Of a stretch of DNA of 33,678 bases, positions 7,384 through 17,000 are shown piece after piece. The position numbers and the translations under genes were made by a program. The notes beneath the pieces are model-generated. The model was given only the letters and a program-made list of their open reading frames with translations, ran no database searches and was not told the origin of the DNA. Origin of the DNA: Phycisphaerae bacterium (GTDB taxonomy: Bacteria; Planctomycetota; Phycisphaerae; UBA1845; UTPLA1); contig JAUIHO010000027.1 in the NCBI GenBank assembly GCA_030432035.1, positions 1 to 33,678 on the forward strand, given 5' to 3'. Numbering within the stretch: the stretch's first letter is position 1; the number at the start of each line of letters is the position of its first letter.

Positions 7384-8616
7384 TCAATCGCCGCCAAGCA
7401 CGCGTTCAAACAGCGCCAACCACTTCTCCGCCGCCGCGCTCGATTGCAGCCGCTGCTTAAACAACGCATACCCGCGCTGCCCCAACGCCTCTGCCTCGGC
7501 GCGATCGCTTTGCAATCGCCGGATCGCCGCCGTGAGTTGCTCGGGGGCTTCGTGGCGAACCGTGATGCCCGCGTTGGCATCTGCGAGCCAACCTGCAATT
7601 TCCGACGCGGGGTTACCGACGAAGATCACCGGCTTGCGCGCGGCGAAGATGCCGTACACCTTAAACGGCAACGCTTGATCAAACATGCGCGGATGCTGCG
7701 AAATCAAACACGCATCGGCAGCGTGCAAGACTTCCCACAAGCGCTCGGCAGGCTGATAGTCGAGTACCTGCGTCTGCGCCGTGGCGTGTTGTTCGATAAA
7801 CCCGCGTTGCGGACCGTCGCCGATGAATTGAAACAGCACGTCCCGCTCGCCCTCGAGCTGACGCGTCGCCGACATGATTGCCTCAAACGGATGCGACAAC
7901 CCCATGTTGCCTGCATATTGCACAACGAATCGACCTTGCGGATTGTAATGTTGGGAAAAACGATTCGTCGCACCGCTCGCGGGCGGCGCGACGGCAGATT
8001 CATCGAAGCCGTCGTGAATCGTAATGCATTTCTCGGCGGGTACCGCTCGCGTGCGCGCGATGCGCTCCGACATCGGCGCCGATATCGACACGACGGACGC
8101 CGCCTGCTGCATCAAATACGTGTCTTTCTTCAACCATCGCTTATAGATCAACGACGAAGCGCGCAACTTGTCGAGCGTGTCCGCCAAATCGGGATACAAA
8201 TCCAGCACGGTATAAACGAACGGGCAGCCCGCCCGCTTGGCGATGCGCGCCGCGATGCCCGCCCCCTGCGGCGGTGCCGTCGTCCCAACGACCAAGTCGA
8301 TCTTGCCCAAGCCGCGCGCCGCCCGCAGCGCGTTACGCTGAAACGCAAAGAACCCGAGCGCGCGTTGCAGGATGCTCCGCTTCGGTAGCGCCGGACGATC
8401 CACGCGCACGATGCGCACACCGCGATGCGTTTCTTCGGTCGCGTGCAACACCGTCGGATCGTCCCACGCGCGCCGCCCCGCCAATACCGTGATCCTCCAA
8501 TCGGGGCGCGCCGCCGTCAGCCGCGGCAAGCGATCGGTCAACACGGCACTGCTGGCGCAGATATCCGGGTAATAAAACTCGTTTACAAAAAGGATGTGCG
8601 GCGCGGCGGGATTCAT
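7384..8616 (-). CDS. Family-4 glycosyltransferase (WbuB-like)
   Basis: A 410-aa cytosolic GT-B glycosyltransferase. The N-terminal Rossmann half begins HILFVNEFYYPDICASSAVL, the acceptor-side opening of WbuB-like enzymes that extend lipid-linked glycans. The C-terminal half has RFVVQYAGNMGLSHPFEAIM, FQFIGDGPQR and DACLISQHPRMFDQALPFKVYGIFAARKPVIFVG, the nucleotide-sugar-binding region of GT4. Its ATG overlaps the stop of the WecA-like gene by 4 nt (ATGA), so the two are co-translated. The context indicates addition of a sugar to an undecaprenyl-PP-linked primer for surface polysaccharide. Sugar specificity is not predictable. Confidence 0.88.
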   Translation of the reverse strand: MNPAAPHILFVNEFYYPDICASSAVLTDRLPRLTAARPDWRITVLAGRRAWDDPTVLHATEETHRGVRIVRVDRPALPKRSILQRALGFFAFQRNALRAARGLGKIDLVVGTTAPPQGAGIAARIAKRAGCPFVYTVLDLYPDLADTLDKLRASSLIYKRWLKKDTYLMQQAASVVSISAPMSERIARTRAVPAEKCITIHDGFDESAVAPPASGATNRFSQHYNPQGRFVVQYAGNMGLSHPFEAIMSATRQLEGERDVLFQFIGDGPQRGFIEQHATAQTQVLDYQPAERLWEVLHAADACLISQHPRMFDQALPFKVYGIFAARKPVIFVGNPASEIAGWLADANAGITVRHEAPEQLTAAIRRLQSDRAEAEALGQRGYALFKQRLQSSAAAEKWLALFERVLGGD

Positions 8617-10049
8617 GAAGATCGTGGTATCTCCGCCGCAAGGTCGTCGAGCAGTTGCAAGCGCGGGTCGTCGTTCGCCATCGCCGCCGGCAAATGAAAT
8701 CGTATCGTCACGTCGTCATGTTCGACGGCCGTATGAACGGAGCCATTGGCCGCTGCGTCATAACTCGGTAGTTGCCATTCACATACATTCGCCTCGCGAG
8801 TCAACTCAACCCTACCGCAACCTAGCTCCGTCGCCGTGATGCCCAGCGCACTCACGCGTTCGTCATCGCTCTTAGCTGCGCGCAGCTTCAATCGCGACAA
8901 CTGAGCCGCCGCATGGAGGATGCGCGTTTCGCGTCGATCGACCGTCCAACCGCCCCATTCCAGATAGCCCAACACGCGCGCGGCGAAGACCGTCAACCCA
9001 AGCACCAGCGCCATGCCCACGCCCAATATCAAATGATTGGCCGCCGCCGCCGCGATGCACAACAAGCACAACAGCAAGCTCAAAAAGTAAATCCGAATCG
9101 CCGCCGCCGAAGGCTTATGGCCACGGTCCAGCAGGCGATGATGGATGTGATCGCGATCCGACGAGAAGAGCGGCTGCCCCTTCATGCTGCGCCGCGCGAT
9201 GGCCAGCATCGTGTCAATAATCGGATAACCCAACGCAAACAGCGGAATCAAAATCATCACCGCCGTGTGTGCCTTCTGTGCCGAACGCAACGACGCCAGC
9301 GCCAAGAACACGCCCAACGCCAACGCGCCGGTATCCCCAAGAAACACCCGCGCCGGATGAAAGTTGTAACGCAAAAAGCCCAGCAGCGCGCCCGTCAACA
9401 ACACCATCATCACGGCCATCGTGTGGTTGCCGAGCCAAATCGCGACCAACGTGTTAACGCCCGCCGCCAGCAAACATACGCCCGCCGCCAAGCCGTCCAA
9501 GCCGTCCGTCAGATTGATCGCATTGGTGATGCCAACGATCCAAAGCACCGAAAGGCCGATCCCCACATACGACGGTATCACCAACGAGTCGAGCCACGGC
9601 AGCGTGATGGCTTCTACGCGAAAACCCAGCGCGACGGCCACGACCGCAATCAAAAACTGCACCAAGAGCTTTACGCGCGGTCGCACCGCCCGCCGATCGT
9701 CGACCACACCCAATAACATCGTGATGGCCGTACAGCCGAGCAATGCCAACACATGCGTACGGCCCTCGCGCAGCTTTTCGCCCACGAGGTTGTTCGTCGC
9801 CAACGCCACCAACGCCCCTGCAAACACGGGCAGGAACACCACAATGCCGCCCATCGTCGGCGTTACGCGCACATGCCGATGCCGACCGCGCGGTCGATCC
9901 ACCCAGTTCAATCGCTGCGCAAGCCGGATGTAGATCGGCGTAAACACAAACGTGCAAGCCGCCGCCGCGACCAACAGCAGCGCATACGTATCAAACTGAC
10001 GCAGATACGCCCACCAACTCGGCCAGGTTGTATCACCAATCGTGACCAA
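8613..10049 (-). CDS. WecA/TagO-like undecaprenyl-phosphate sugar-1-phosphate transferase
   Basis: A 478-aa polytopic inner-membrane enzyme that transfers a HexNAc-1-phosphate to undecaprenyl phosphate, the first step of surface glycan assembly. Family motifs are intact: VVDDRR (about 115-120), NLTDGLDGLAAG (169-180), FLGDTGALALG (226-236) and DRDHIHHRL (288-296). About ten hydrophobic segments run to residue 360. After these a cytosolic tail of roughly 110 residues is present, an extra domain absent from the minimal enzyme. The start is TTG at 10049: an in-frame TGA lies just upstream and no ATG or GTG precedes the first membrane segment. Divergent from addB. Confidence 0.88.
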   Translation of the reverse strand: MVTIGDTTWPSWWAYLRQFDTYALLLVAAAACTFVFTPIYIRLAQRLNWVDRPRGRHRHVRVTPTMGGIVVFLPVFAGALVALATNNLVGEKLREGRTHVLALLGCTAITMLLGVVDDRRAVRPRVKLLVQFLIAVVAVALGFRVEAITLPWLDSLVIPSYVGIGLSVLWIVGITNAINLTDGLDGLAAGVCLLAAGVNTLVAIWLGNHTMAVMMVLLTGALLGFLRYNFHPARVFLGDTGALALGVFLALASLRSAQKAHTAVMILIPLFALGYPIIDTMLAIARRSMKGQPLFSSDRDHIHHRLLDRGHKPSAAAIRIYFLSLLLCLLCIAAAAANHLILGVGMALVLGLTVFAARVLGYLEWGGWTVDRRETRILHAAAQLSRLKLRAAKSDDERVSALGITATELGCGRVELTREANVCEWQLPSYDAAANGSVHTAVEHDDVTIRFHLPAAMANDDPRLQLLDDLAAEIPRSS

Positions 10050-10283
10050 AAATCGCTCGCTTCAACCTCGTAGGGTCGCGCAATTGCCAACCGGCACGCA
10101 GTTCCGCTAACACAAATGACTGCAACGCGGCCCGTCAACCATTCTACGCATCAAACTCCTGCGGCTTCCGCTCTTTTTCACACCTTCGCGACGGCTGCGA
10201 CGCGGCAACACTGCGGTTAGAATCGCCCTCAGGCGGATCATTATGGGCATCATTCTGATAAACACGAATCCTGAGGTGGGCCG
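10050..10283. promoter_or_regulatory. Divergent promoter region between the glycan operon and addB
   Basis: A 234-base spacer between divergent operons, so it should drive both. A TTAGAAT -10-like sequence near 10216 could serve addB. No reliable -35 partner is seen and no gene is supported here. Confidence 0.35.
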
Positions 10284-13200
10284 GTGAGTCTGCAACTGAT
10301 CGCCGGACGCGCCGGCAGCGGTAAAACCGAACATTGTCTGGCCGCCGTGGCGAACGAACTCGGCCTCAGCATGACCGACGGTCCGGCGCTGCTCGTGCTA
10401 ACGCCCGAGCAAGCCACACTGCAAACCGAGCGGCAAATCCTCGCGCGCACACGGATGCAGGCGCTGGGCCGCTGCGATGTACTCGGCTTCACGCGGCTGG
10501 CCTATCGCATCTTCGCCGACACGCCGGGCAACATTCCGACCACGCTCACGGCGACAGGCCGCCAGATGGCAATTCGTTACCTGTTGGCCCAACATCGCGG
10601 CGCGTTTAAAGAGTTCGACCGCATTTCTGATAGCGGCAGCCTCGTGCGCGAAGCCTCGGCGGCGCTGGCCGAGTTCTTTCGCGAAGCCGTCAGCTTCGAC
10701 AAACTCGATCGATGCGTGCAGCAGGCTTTTGATGAAAAAGATCCCAGCGCCGGTCGTCTGCACGATTTGGCATTGCTGTATCGAAGGTATTGCGAATACC
10801 TCGGCGCCGAACGCGTCGATCCCGACGGCGTGCTGGCGTTGGCCAAAGATCGGCTCGCCACGGCGGAATGGTTGCGCGACGCGCGCGTGTGGGTCGATGG
10901 CTTCGCCAGCTTCACTCGCCAACAGGCACAACTGCTCATCGAACTCGCGCGCCACGCCAGCCACACGACAGTGGCGCTACTTGTGGATCCCGCATTTGAT
11001 GACGAGGCCAAAGCGCCCGACGAAACCGACCTGTTCTATAAGACGCGCCGCGCCTGGGCCGAGTTGATGCGCTCGGCGCTCGAAGCGGGCATCGCCATCG
11101 ATACACCAATACGCCTCACGCCCGATCCGCTACCGCGTTTCGCTGCTTCCTTGCGACTGGCCATGTTGGAAGCGAACGCGCTATCGCCCACCACCAACGC
11201 GACGCCACTTCAGCCCAACGACCAAGACGCCGCCGAGATTCGTATGGTCGAAGCCACCGACCTGCGCGGTGAGGTGCAAGCTGCCGCGCGTACCATTCTC
11301 GATCTCACGCGGCGCGACGAAAACCAGATGCGCCTGCGCGATATCGCCATCATCGTGCGCGATCTGGAGCCCTATCACGACATTCTCAGCGCCGAGTTCG
11401 CGCGGCATAGCATCTCGTTTTTTCTCGATCGCCGCCGACCGATCCATCATCATCCGCTCATCGAGGCGGTGCGTGCATTACTCGCGCTTGTCGGTGGCGG
11501 CGGCCTCGAAGACGCCGTGTTGCGTTTGGTGAAGTCGGATCTGACGCCGCTCGATCACGACGCCGGTGCAGCGCTCGAAAACTACATGCTGGCGCGCAAT
11601 CTGACCGACCCCGATATTTGGAATCAAACATGGACGGGTAAGCCGCCGGCCTTTGGCAGCGCCCACGCCCAAGCGGCCAAAGCACAGATGACGACGATCG
11701 ATACCGCCCGCGCCACCTTGCGAACTGCGCTTAGCGATTGGTGGCCCGCGACGCTCGGCGAAATCGACGGTCGCGCTTGGGCGACGCAACTCGTGCAAGT
11801 GCTCGATCGCTTGGGCATTGCCGAAACGCTCGCCGCATGGTCGCAAGCCGCACAAGACGCAGGACAACACGACACGGCCAACGAACACGAACGCGTGTGG
11901 ACCGAGTTGATGCAACTGCTCGAAGAATTCGTCGACGCGCTTGGCGACGTACCATTGCGCGCCCGGCGCGTGCGCGAAACGCTCGAAGCCGGGTTGGCCG
12001 AACTCGCGCTCGGCCTTGTACCGGCTACGCTCGATCAAGTCGTCATCAGCACCATCGAACGCGGTCGCCAACCATTGGGCATTAAAGCGACGTTCATTCT
12101 TGGCTTTGCGGATGGGCTGTGGTCGGGGCGACCGCCATCGGAAGGGTTGCTCGGTGATGACGAACGCGATCGGCTGGAAGCCGCCGACGCGCCGCTCGGT
12201 CGAAGTCGCCGCGATCGCTTGGCTGAAGAGCGCATATTGACATATGTCGCGCTGACCCGCGCCACACAATTCCTTTGGATATCGCGTCCGACGCTCGATG
12301 AGAAAGGCCGCCAACAAGAGCCCGCACTGCATTGGCCGGATATCGAACGCATCCTCGGCGAGACGGTCATAATCGAAAAACCCAGGAATGATGCGTCAAT
12401 CGGCACGGCCAACGACTTGGCCGCGACCATCGCCGAAGCCGCCGGCCAAGCCACGCGCGGTATGCCGGTCGTACAACGCGACGACGAGCCGTCATGGCTG
12501 AGCTATTACCACTGGGCGCGACAGGTACTCGCAACGGATGCCGACAAAACCGGCACCGCAACGGGTGCCCCTGCCCCTCTGGGACTGGGGGACAACACCG
12601 CTATCGAAAGCGCGTCGTCGTCGCTGGGTGCCCCTGCCCCTCTGGGGCTGGGGGACATCAACACGCGAACGCAACCGCGAACCAACCTCCACCATCACCT
12701 TACCCGCGCACCGGGTGCCCCCGCCCCTTTGGGGCTGGGGGACATCAACACGCGAACGCAACCAAGGACCAACCTCTATCATCACCTAAGCCGCGCTCTC
12801 GATAGCATCCGAACCACCGACGCCGACACCAAACTCGCGCCCGCTTTGGTCGACCGGTTATGGCCCGCCCCCCACCATTCCAGCATCACGCGCCTCGAAC
12901 AATTCGCGCGTTGCCCGTTCCAACACTTCGCGCGTTACGGCCTCACGCTGCTGCCGCGCGAAACGCGCGAACTGAGCCAACTACACTGGGGCAACTTCTA
13001 TCACAAAGCGTTGGAGCAATTCGCCAACGACCTGCTCGAAAGCGGCGAACGCCTCGACGACGTCGACGACCAAGCATTGGCCGACCGTGCCGAAGCGATT
13101 TGCACGCGCGTGTTGCCCGACTTCTTAGAACATCAACAACTCGACGAAACGCAAGGCCATATTCTGCGTCGCCGTGGCGTGCCTTATCTTGCGCGCTTCT

Positions 13201-14021
13201 TGCGATGGCAAAAGCATCTCTTGGGCACGGCAAACTTCGCCCCCAATAGTGCCGAAGTCGACTTCGGTAGCGGCAGCAACGCCAAGTGGCCCGCTCTTTC
13301 AATCCAAACACCCGAAGGTCGCACCATTCACATCGATGGCAAGATCGACCGCCTCGACTTGGCGACTGTCACAAACGAACGCTGGGCCGTCGTATTCGAT
13401 TACAAAACAAACGCGGGCAACAAGCGGCTGAAACTCGACGAAGTCTATCACGGCATGGCGCTGCAACTGCTCGCCTATTTGCTCGCCGTGAAAGACGCCC
13501 TCTCCGCCGATGGCGGCGACATCCGATTGGGCGGCGCGTTTCTATCGACGATCGTCACCGACACGGAGAAGGTCGATCACCCCAGCGAAGCCGACGACGA
13601 AGACTTCAAAACGTTCGACCAGTTCAGGCCGCGCGGCATCGTCGATTTCGATGCCATCCCCACACTCGATAAGAACGCCGACGGTAAGACGTCGTCGATC
13701 TTTCAATCCGAACAAAAGCGCGATGGCGACATCAGCCGTTTCGATACGTCCGACGCCGTCGAACCCGGTATGCTCGATGACATACTTCAATTCGTGCGCG
13801 GCAAGTTGGGCCAATTGGCAGACTGCTGGCTCGATGGTGATATCGCGGTGGCACCGTTGCGGCTGGGCAAAAAACTGCCGTGCGACTATTGCGATTACGC
13901 GTCCGTCTGTCGCTTCGAGTATCGGCCCGAGCAGATGCGATTTGAGAATAGCATGAAACGCAGCGAGGCCATTCGCAAAATGCAAGCGGCCAACGACGAC
14001 AAGCCGGAGGCCGACGCATGA
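10284..14021 (+). CDS. addB: AddB, ATP-dependent helicase/nuclease subunit B
   Basis: A 1245-aa subunit of the AddAB double-strand-break resection enzyme. It opens LIAGRAGSGKT (Walker A, residues 8-15), followed by LTPEQATLQTERQIL and LGFTRLAYRIF, as in AddB. The C-terminal RecB-type nuclease has Asp1022 (GKIDRLD) and the DYK motif (Asp1039, Lys1041). Four cysteines at 877, 1200, 1203 and 1209 give the C...C-x2-C-x5-C iron-sulfur arrangement of AddB. The start is GTG at 10284 with GAGGTGG upstream. Residues about 761-820 are an odd low-conservation insertion containing three GAPAPLGLGD units encoded by palindromic repeats. The stop overlaps addA by 4 nt. Confidence 0.93.
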   Translation: MSLQLIAGRAGSGKTEHCLAAVANELGLSMTDGPALLVLTPEQATLQTERQILARTRMQALGRCDVLGFTRLAYRIFADTPGNIPTTLTATGRQMAIRYLLAQHRGAFKEFDRISDSGSLVREASAALAEFFREAVSFDKLDRCVQQAFDEKDPSAGRLHDLALLYRRYCEYLGAERVDPDGVLALAKDRLATAEWLRDARVWVDGFASFTRQQAQLLIELARHASHTTVALLVDPAFDDEAKAPDETDLFYKTRRAWAELMRSALEAGIAIDTPIRLTPDPLPRFAASLRLAMLEANALSPTTNATPLQPNDQDAAEIRMVEATDLRGEVQAAARTILDLTRRDENQMRLRDIAIIVRDLEPYHDILSAEFARHSISFFLDRRRPIHHHPLIEAVRALLALVGGGGLEDAVLRLVKSDLTPLDHDAGAALENYMLARNLTDPDIWNQTWTGKPPAFGSAHAQAAKAQMTTIDTARATLRTALSDWWPATLGEIDGRAWATQLVQVLDRLGIAETLAAWSQAAQDAGQHDTANEHERVWTELMQLLEEFVDALGDVPLRARRVRETLEAGLAELALGLVPATLDQVVISTIERGRQPLGIKATFILGFADGLWSGRPPSEGLLGDDERDRLEAADAPLGRSRRDRLAEERILTYVALTRATQFLWISRPTLDEKGRQQEPALHWPDIERILGETVIIEKPRNDASIGTANDLAATIAEAAGQATRGMPVVQRDDEPSWLSYYHWARQVLATDADKTGTATGAPAPLGLGDNTAIESASSSLGAPAPLGLGDINTRTQPRTNLHHHLTRAPGAPAPLGLGDINTRTQPRTNLYHHLSRALDSIRTTDADTKLAPALVDRLWPAPHHSSITRLEQFARCPFQHFARYGLTLLPRETRELSQLHWGNFYHKALEQFANDLLESGERLDDVDDQALADRAEAICTRVLPDFLEHQQLDETQGHILRRRGVPYLARFLRWQKHLLGTANFAPNSAEVDFGSGSNAKWPALSIQTPEGRTIHIDGKIDRLDLATVTNERWAVVFDYKTNAGNKRLKLDEVYHGMALQLLAYLLAVKDALSADGGDIRLGGAFLSTIVTDTEKVDHPSEADDEDFKTFDQFRPRGIVDFDAIPTLDKNADGKTSSIFQSEQKRDGDISRFDTSDAVEPGMLDDILQFVRGKLGQLADCWLDGDIAVAPLRLGKKLPCDYCDYASVCRFEYRPEQMRFENSMKRSEAIRKMQAANDDKPEADA
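12563..12593 (+). repeat. 31-nt palindromic element, copy 1 (in addB)
   Basis: GC-rich hairpin element with one difference from the 12626-12656 copy. It is read in frame as GAPAPLGLGD and lies 63 bp (21 codons) before copy 2. Confidence 0.9.
12626..12656 (+). repeat. 31-nt palindromic element, copy 2 (in addB)
   Basis: Arms CCCCTGCCCC and GGGGCTGGGG around a TCT loop, with one T:T mismatch. It is an exact inverted match to 22810-22840. The following roughly 45 nt are shared with the sequence after copy 3, so copies 2 and 3 form an 87-bp in-frame direct duplication. Confidence 0.92.
12713..12743 (+). repeat. 31-nt palindromic element, copy 3 (in addB)
   Basis: Two transitions from copy 2, still encoding GAPAPLGLGD in the addB frame. 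It begins 87 bp after copy 2, an exact multiple of three. Confidence 0.9.
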
Positions 14022-17000
14022 CCAAGCCATGGACGCCCGGACAACGCGACGCGATCGATACCGTCGATACCAGTGTGCTCGTCTCCGCCGCCGCCGGTAG
14101 CGGTAAGACGGCGGTGCTCACCGAACGCTGCGTGAAACTCGTGGCTGAGGGAACACCGCCCTGCCAAATTGACGAGTTGCTGATCGTCACGTTCACCGAT
14201 GCTGCCGCCGCCGAAATGCGCGCACGCATCGGCAACCGCCTGCGCGAAGTGATCGCCGAAGCCCACGCGGGTAAGCAACGTCGCCTGCGGCATCAACGGG
14301 CCATGCTCGACGGCGCGCGCATTTCGACCATTCATGCGTTCTGTCGATGGCTACTCAATCGATACTTTTCCTTTGTCGACCTCGAACCGCGCATGCCGCT
14401 GATGGACGAACACGACGCCGCCGGTCTCAAGCGCGATTGCGTGAAGGCGATCTTCGACGAGTGGGCGGCGGAAGAAACGGAACGCGGCGACGCCTTTCTC
14501 GACTTGCTCACGGCCTACGGCAAAAGCGAACGCACATTGCAAGCCCAGGTCACCAGCATCGCGGCGTTTCTCGAATCGCATGTCAATCCCGAACAGTGGC
14601 TTGCCGATGCCCGTCAGCGGTTTGAAGCACCACCCGACAAGAACACGCTCAATGCCGCATGGCACACGCTGTTGGTCGACTTGTTGCGTCACACGCTGGA
14701 TCAGTTCATTGACGAAATCGCTCAGTTCTGCGCGACCGTCAACTCGGCAGCGGCGCTCAAGCTATTCGATACGTCTTTGAGTGGCCTCAGTGAGATGTTG
14801 TCGGAGAACCTCGCGCGATTACCGAAGACTACGACAAGCACGACTGCCATCGACGCCGTCTGCCGAGATATCGAATCGTTTAGCCTCAAAAGCCTGCCCG
14901 CCATCAATCGAAAAGAAGTGAAGGCCCTGCCCGACGAAGACCAAGCGATTTACGCCGCCGCTAAGAAGCGCTACGAATCCATTACGAAGTCGCTCAAGTC
15001 ATTAAAGGGAAAGTTCGGCGGCTTCACCTGCGCCGACTGGGCCGAGGGCATAGCGCGCACCGCCCCGTTCGTCAACATCTTGCTCGACGCCGTCGAAGCG
15101 TTTCGCGCGCGCTATCGCGACGAGAAACGGCAACTCGGCGCGCTCGATTTTTCCGACCTCGAACGTTACACGCTGCAATTGCTGCAGGACGACTCCAACG
15201 GTGTTGCTGCGCGGATGCGCGATAAATTCCGCCACGTGTTGGTCGATGAGTTTCAGGATACCAACCCGGTACAAGCGGCCATCTTGCGACTCGTCAGTCG
15301 TGAAGGCGACCAAGGTCGCGCCGGCAATCTCTTCAGCGTCGGCGACGTTAAGCAAAGCATCTATCGCTTTCGCCTCGGCGAGCCACAACTATTCCTCGAC
15401 CGCCGCGACGCGTTTATCAACGGCGAAGCATCCGGTCGCGTCATACCGCTGGCGCACAATTTCCGCAGCACCACAGCCATCATCGACGTCATCAACGCCA
15501 TCTTCGCGCGACTGATGGCCCCCGACCTGGGCGGTATCGACTACCAAGATGGTGAACAACTCGTGCCGAAGCCAAACGAACCCGACGCGGGCAAAACGCC
15601 CGCCATGGAGGTGCACATATTAGAAGAACCGTCACGTGGTGGATCATCATCGACAGAAACCGAGAACGACGATGCCGATAGCGAAGGCGACGATCTCGAA
15701 CGCATCGAGCGCGAGGCCTACGTCATCGCCGAACGCATCACCGCGCTGCACGCCGACGGCGTCGAATTTAAAGACATCGCCATCTTGTTGCGCTCGATGA
15801 AGGCGCGCATGGGTTTGTTCCTACGCCGCCTGCAAGCGCGCGGCATCCCGGCAGTCGCCTCGCGCAGCGGCGACTTATTCGATGCGCTCGAAGTGCAAGA
15901 CGTCATCTCGCTATTGCGTGTGATGGACAACGCCCAGCAGGACATCCCCCTCGCATCCATCTTACGGTCACCGTTATTAGGTAGGGCGCTCACCGACACC
16001 GAATTCGCCGAGATCCGCACGTGCGCGTCGCTAAAGAACGCATCGTGCCCGTTCCACGCGGCCGTCCCCGCCTATGCCAACCGCGGCCCCGACGAGAACC
16101 TCCGCGCCATCTTGCAAAAGCGTTTGCAAATCATCGATCATTGGCGCAGCGCCGCGCGACGTCGGCCCATTGCCGACGTGCTATGGGATATTTATGAAGC
16201 CACCGGCTACCTCGCCTACGTCAGTGGCCTCGAGACCGGACCGCGCCGCCGCGCCAATCTCAAACAGTTACACGATTACGCGCGCAAGTTTGGCGACTTC
16301 CAACGGCTCGGCCTGAATCGTTTTCTTCAATTTCTGGAGACCGTGAAAGAAACCGGCAACGAACTCGATGCCGGAACGCTGCCGCCCGCCGGCGATGCCG
16401 TGCAAATCATGACGATTCACGCATCGAAGGGCCTCGAGTTTCCCGTCGTGATACTCGCGGAGGCAGGCAAGAAGCACAACATGGCCGACGCCTACGGTTC
16501 GATTCTGCAGGACCGCGAACTCGGCATCGGCATGGCCGCCGTCGATCTCGACAAGAACATTCGCTACCCCACGCTGCCGCAGCGCGTGATATCCGAATCG
16601 CTCAAGCGCGATGCGTTGGCCGAAGAGATGCGCGTGTTGTACGTAGCGTTAACGCGTGCCGAAGAACACATCATCGTCGTCGGCACCGGCTCGCGCGTGA
16701 AGGAAGAGCAAATCGAAGCTGCGGCGGAGATTAAAAGTCCGCTACCGCTCACCATTCGAAACAAGACCAGCGGCTACTTGAGTTGGATCGTCGATTGCCT
16801 GTTGACCATGCCGTCGGCGCACGTCGCTTGGAACCGCGCCGCAGCCGACGGCGAGCGTTTTGAAGTGCGGCAATACGACGATGCAGAGATTTCAACCTGG
16901 TCGTTTGCATCGCAACGCACCGACGACAACCGCGCGCTGGCCGAAGCGCTGACGAACTTGCAGCCGATCGACGACTTGGTTGCCGAAGCTTCCACATCGT

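Noticed and set aside
8913..9716. A 267-codon plus-strand frame over the WecA-like gene
   Set aside because: Low-complexity Arg/Gln/His-rich translation, a shadow of leucine- and alanine-rich membrane segments on the other strand.
12563..12789. Tandem repeats in addB considered as a CRISPR-like array
   Set aside because: Only three units, unequal spacing, in frame within a conserved gene, and the unit occurs elsewhere singly; no cas genes.
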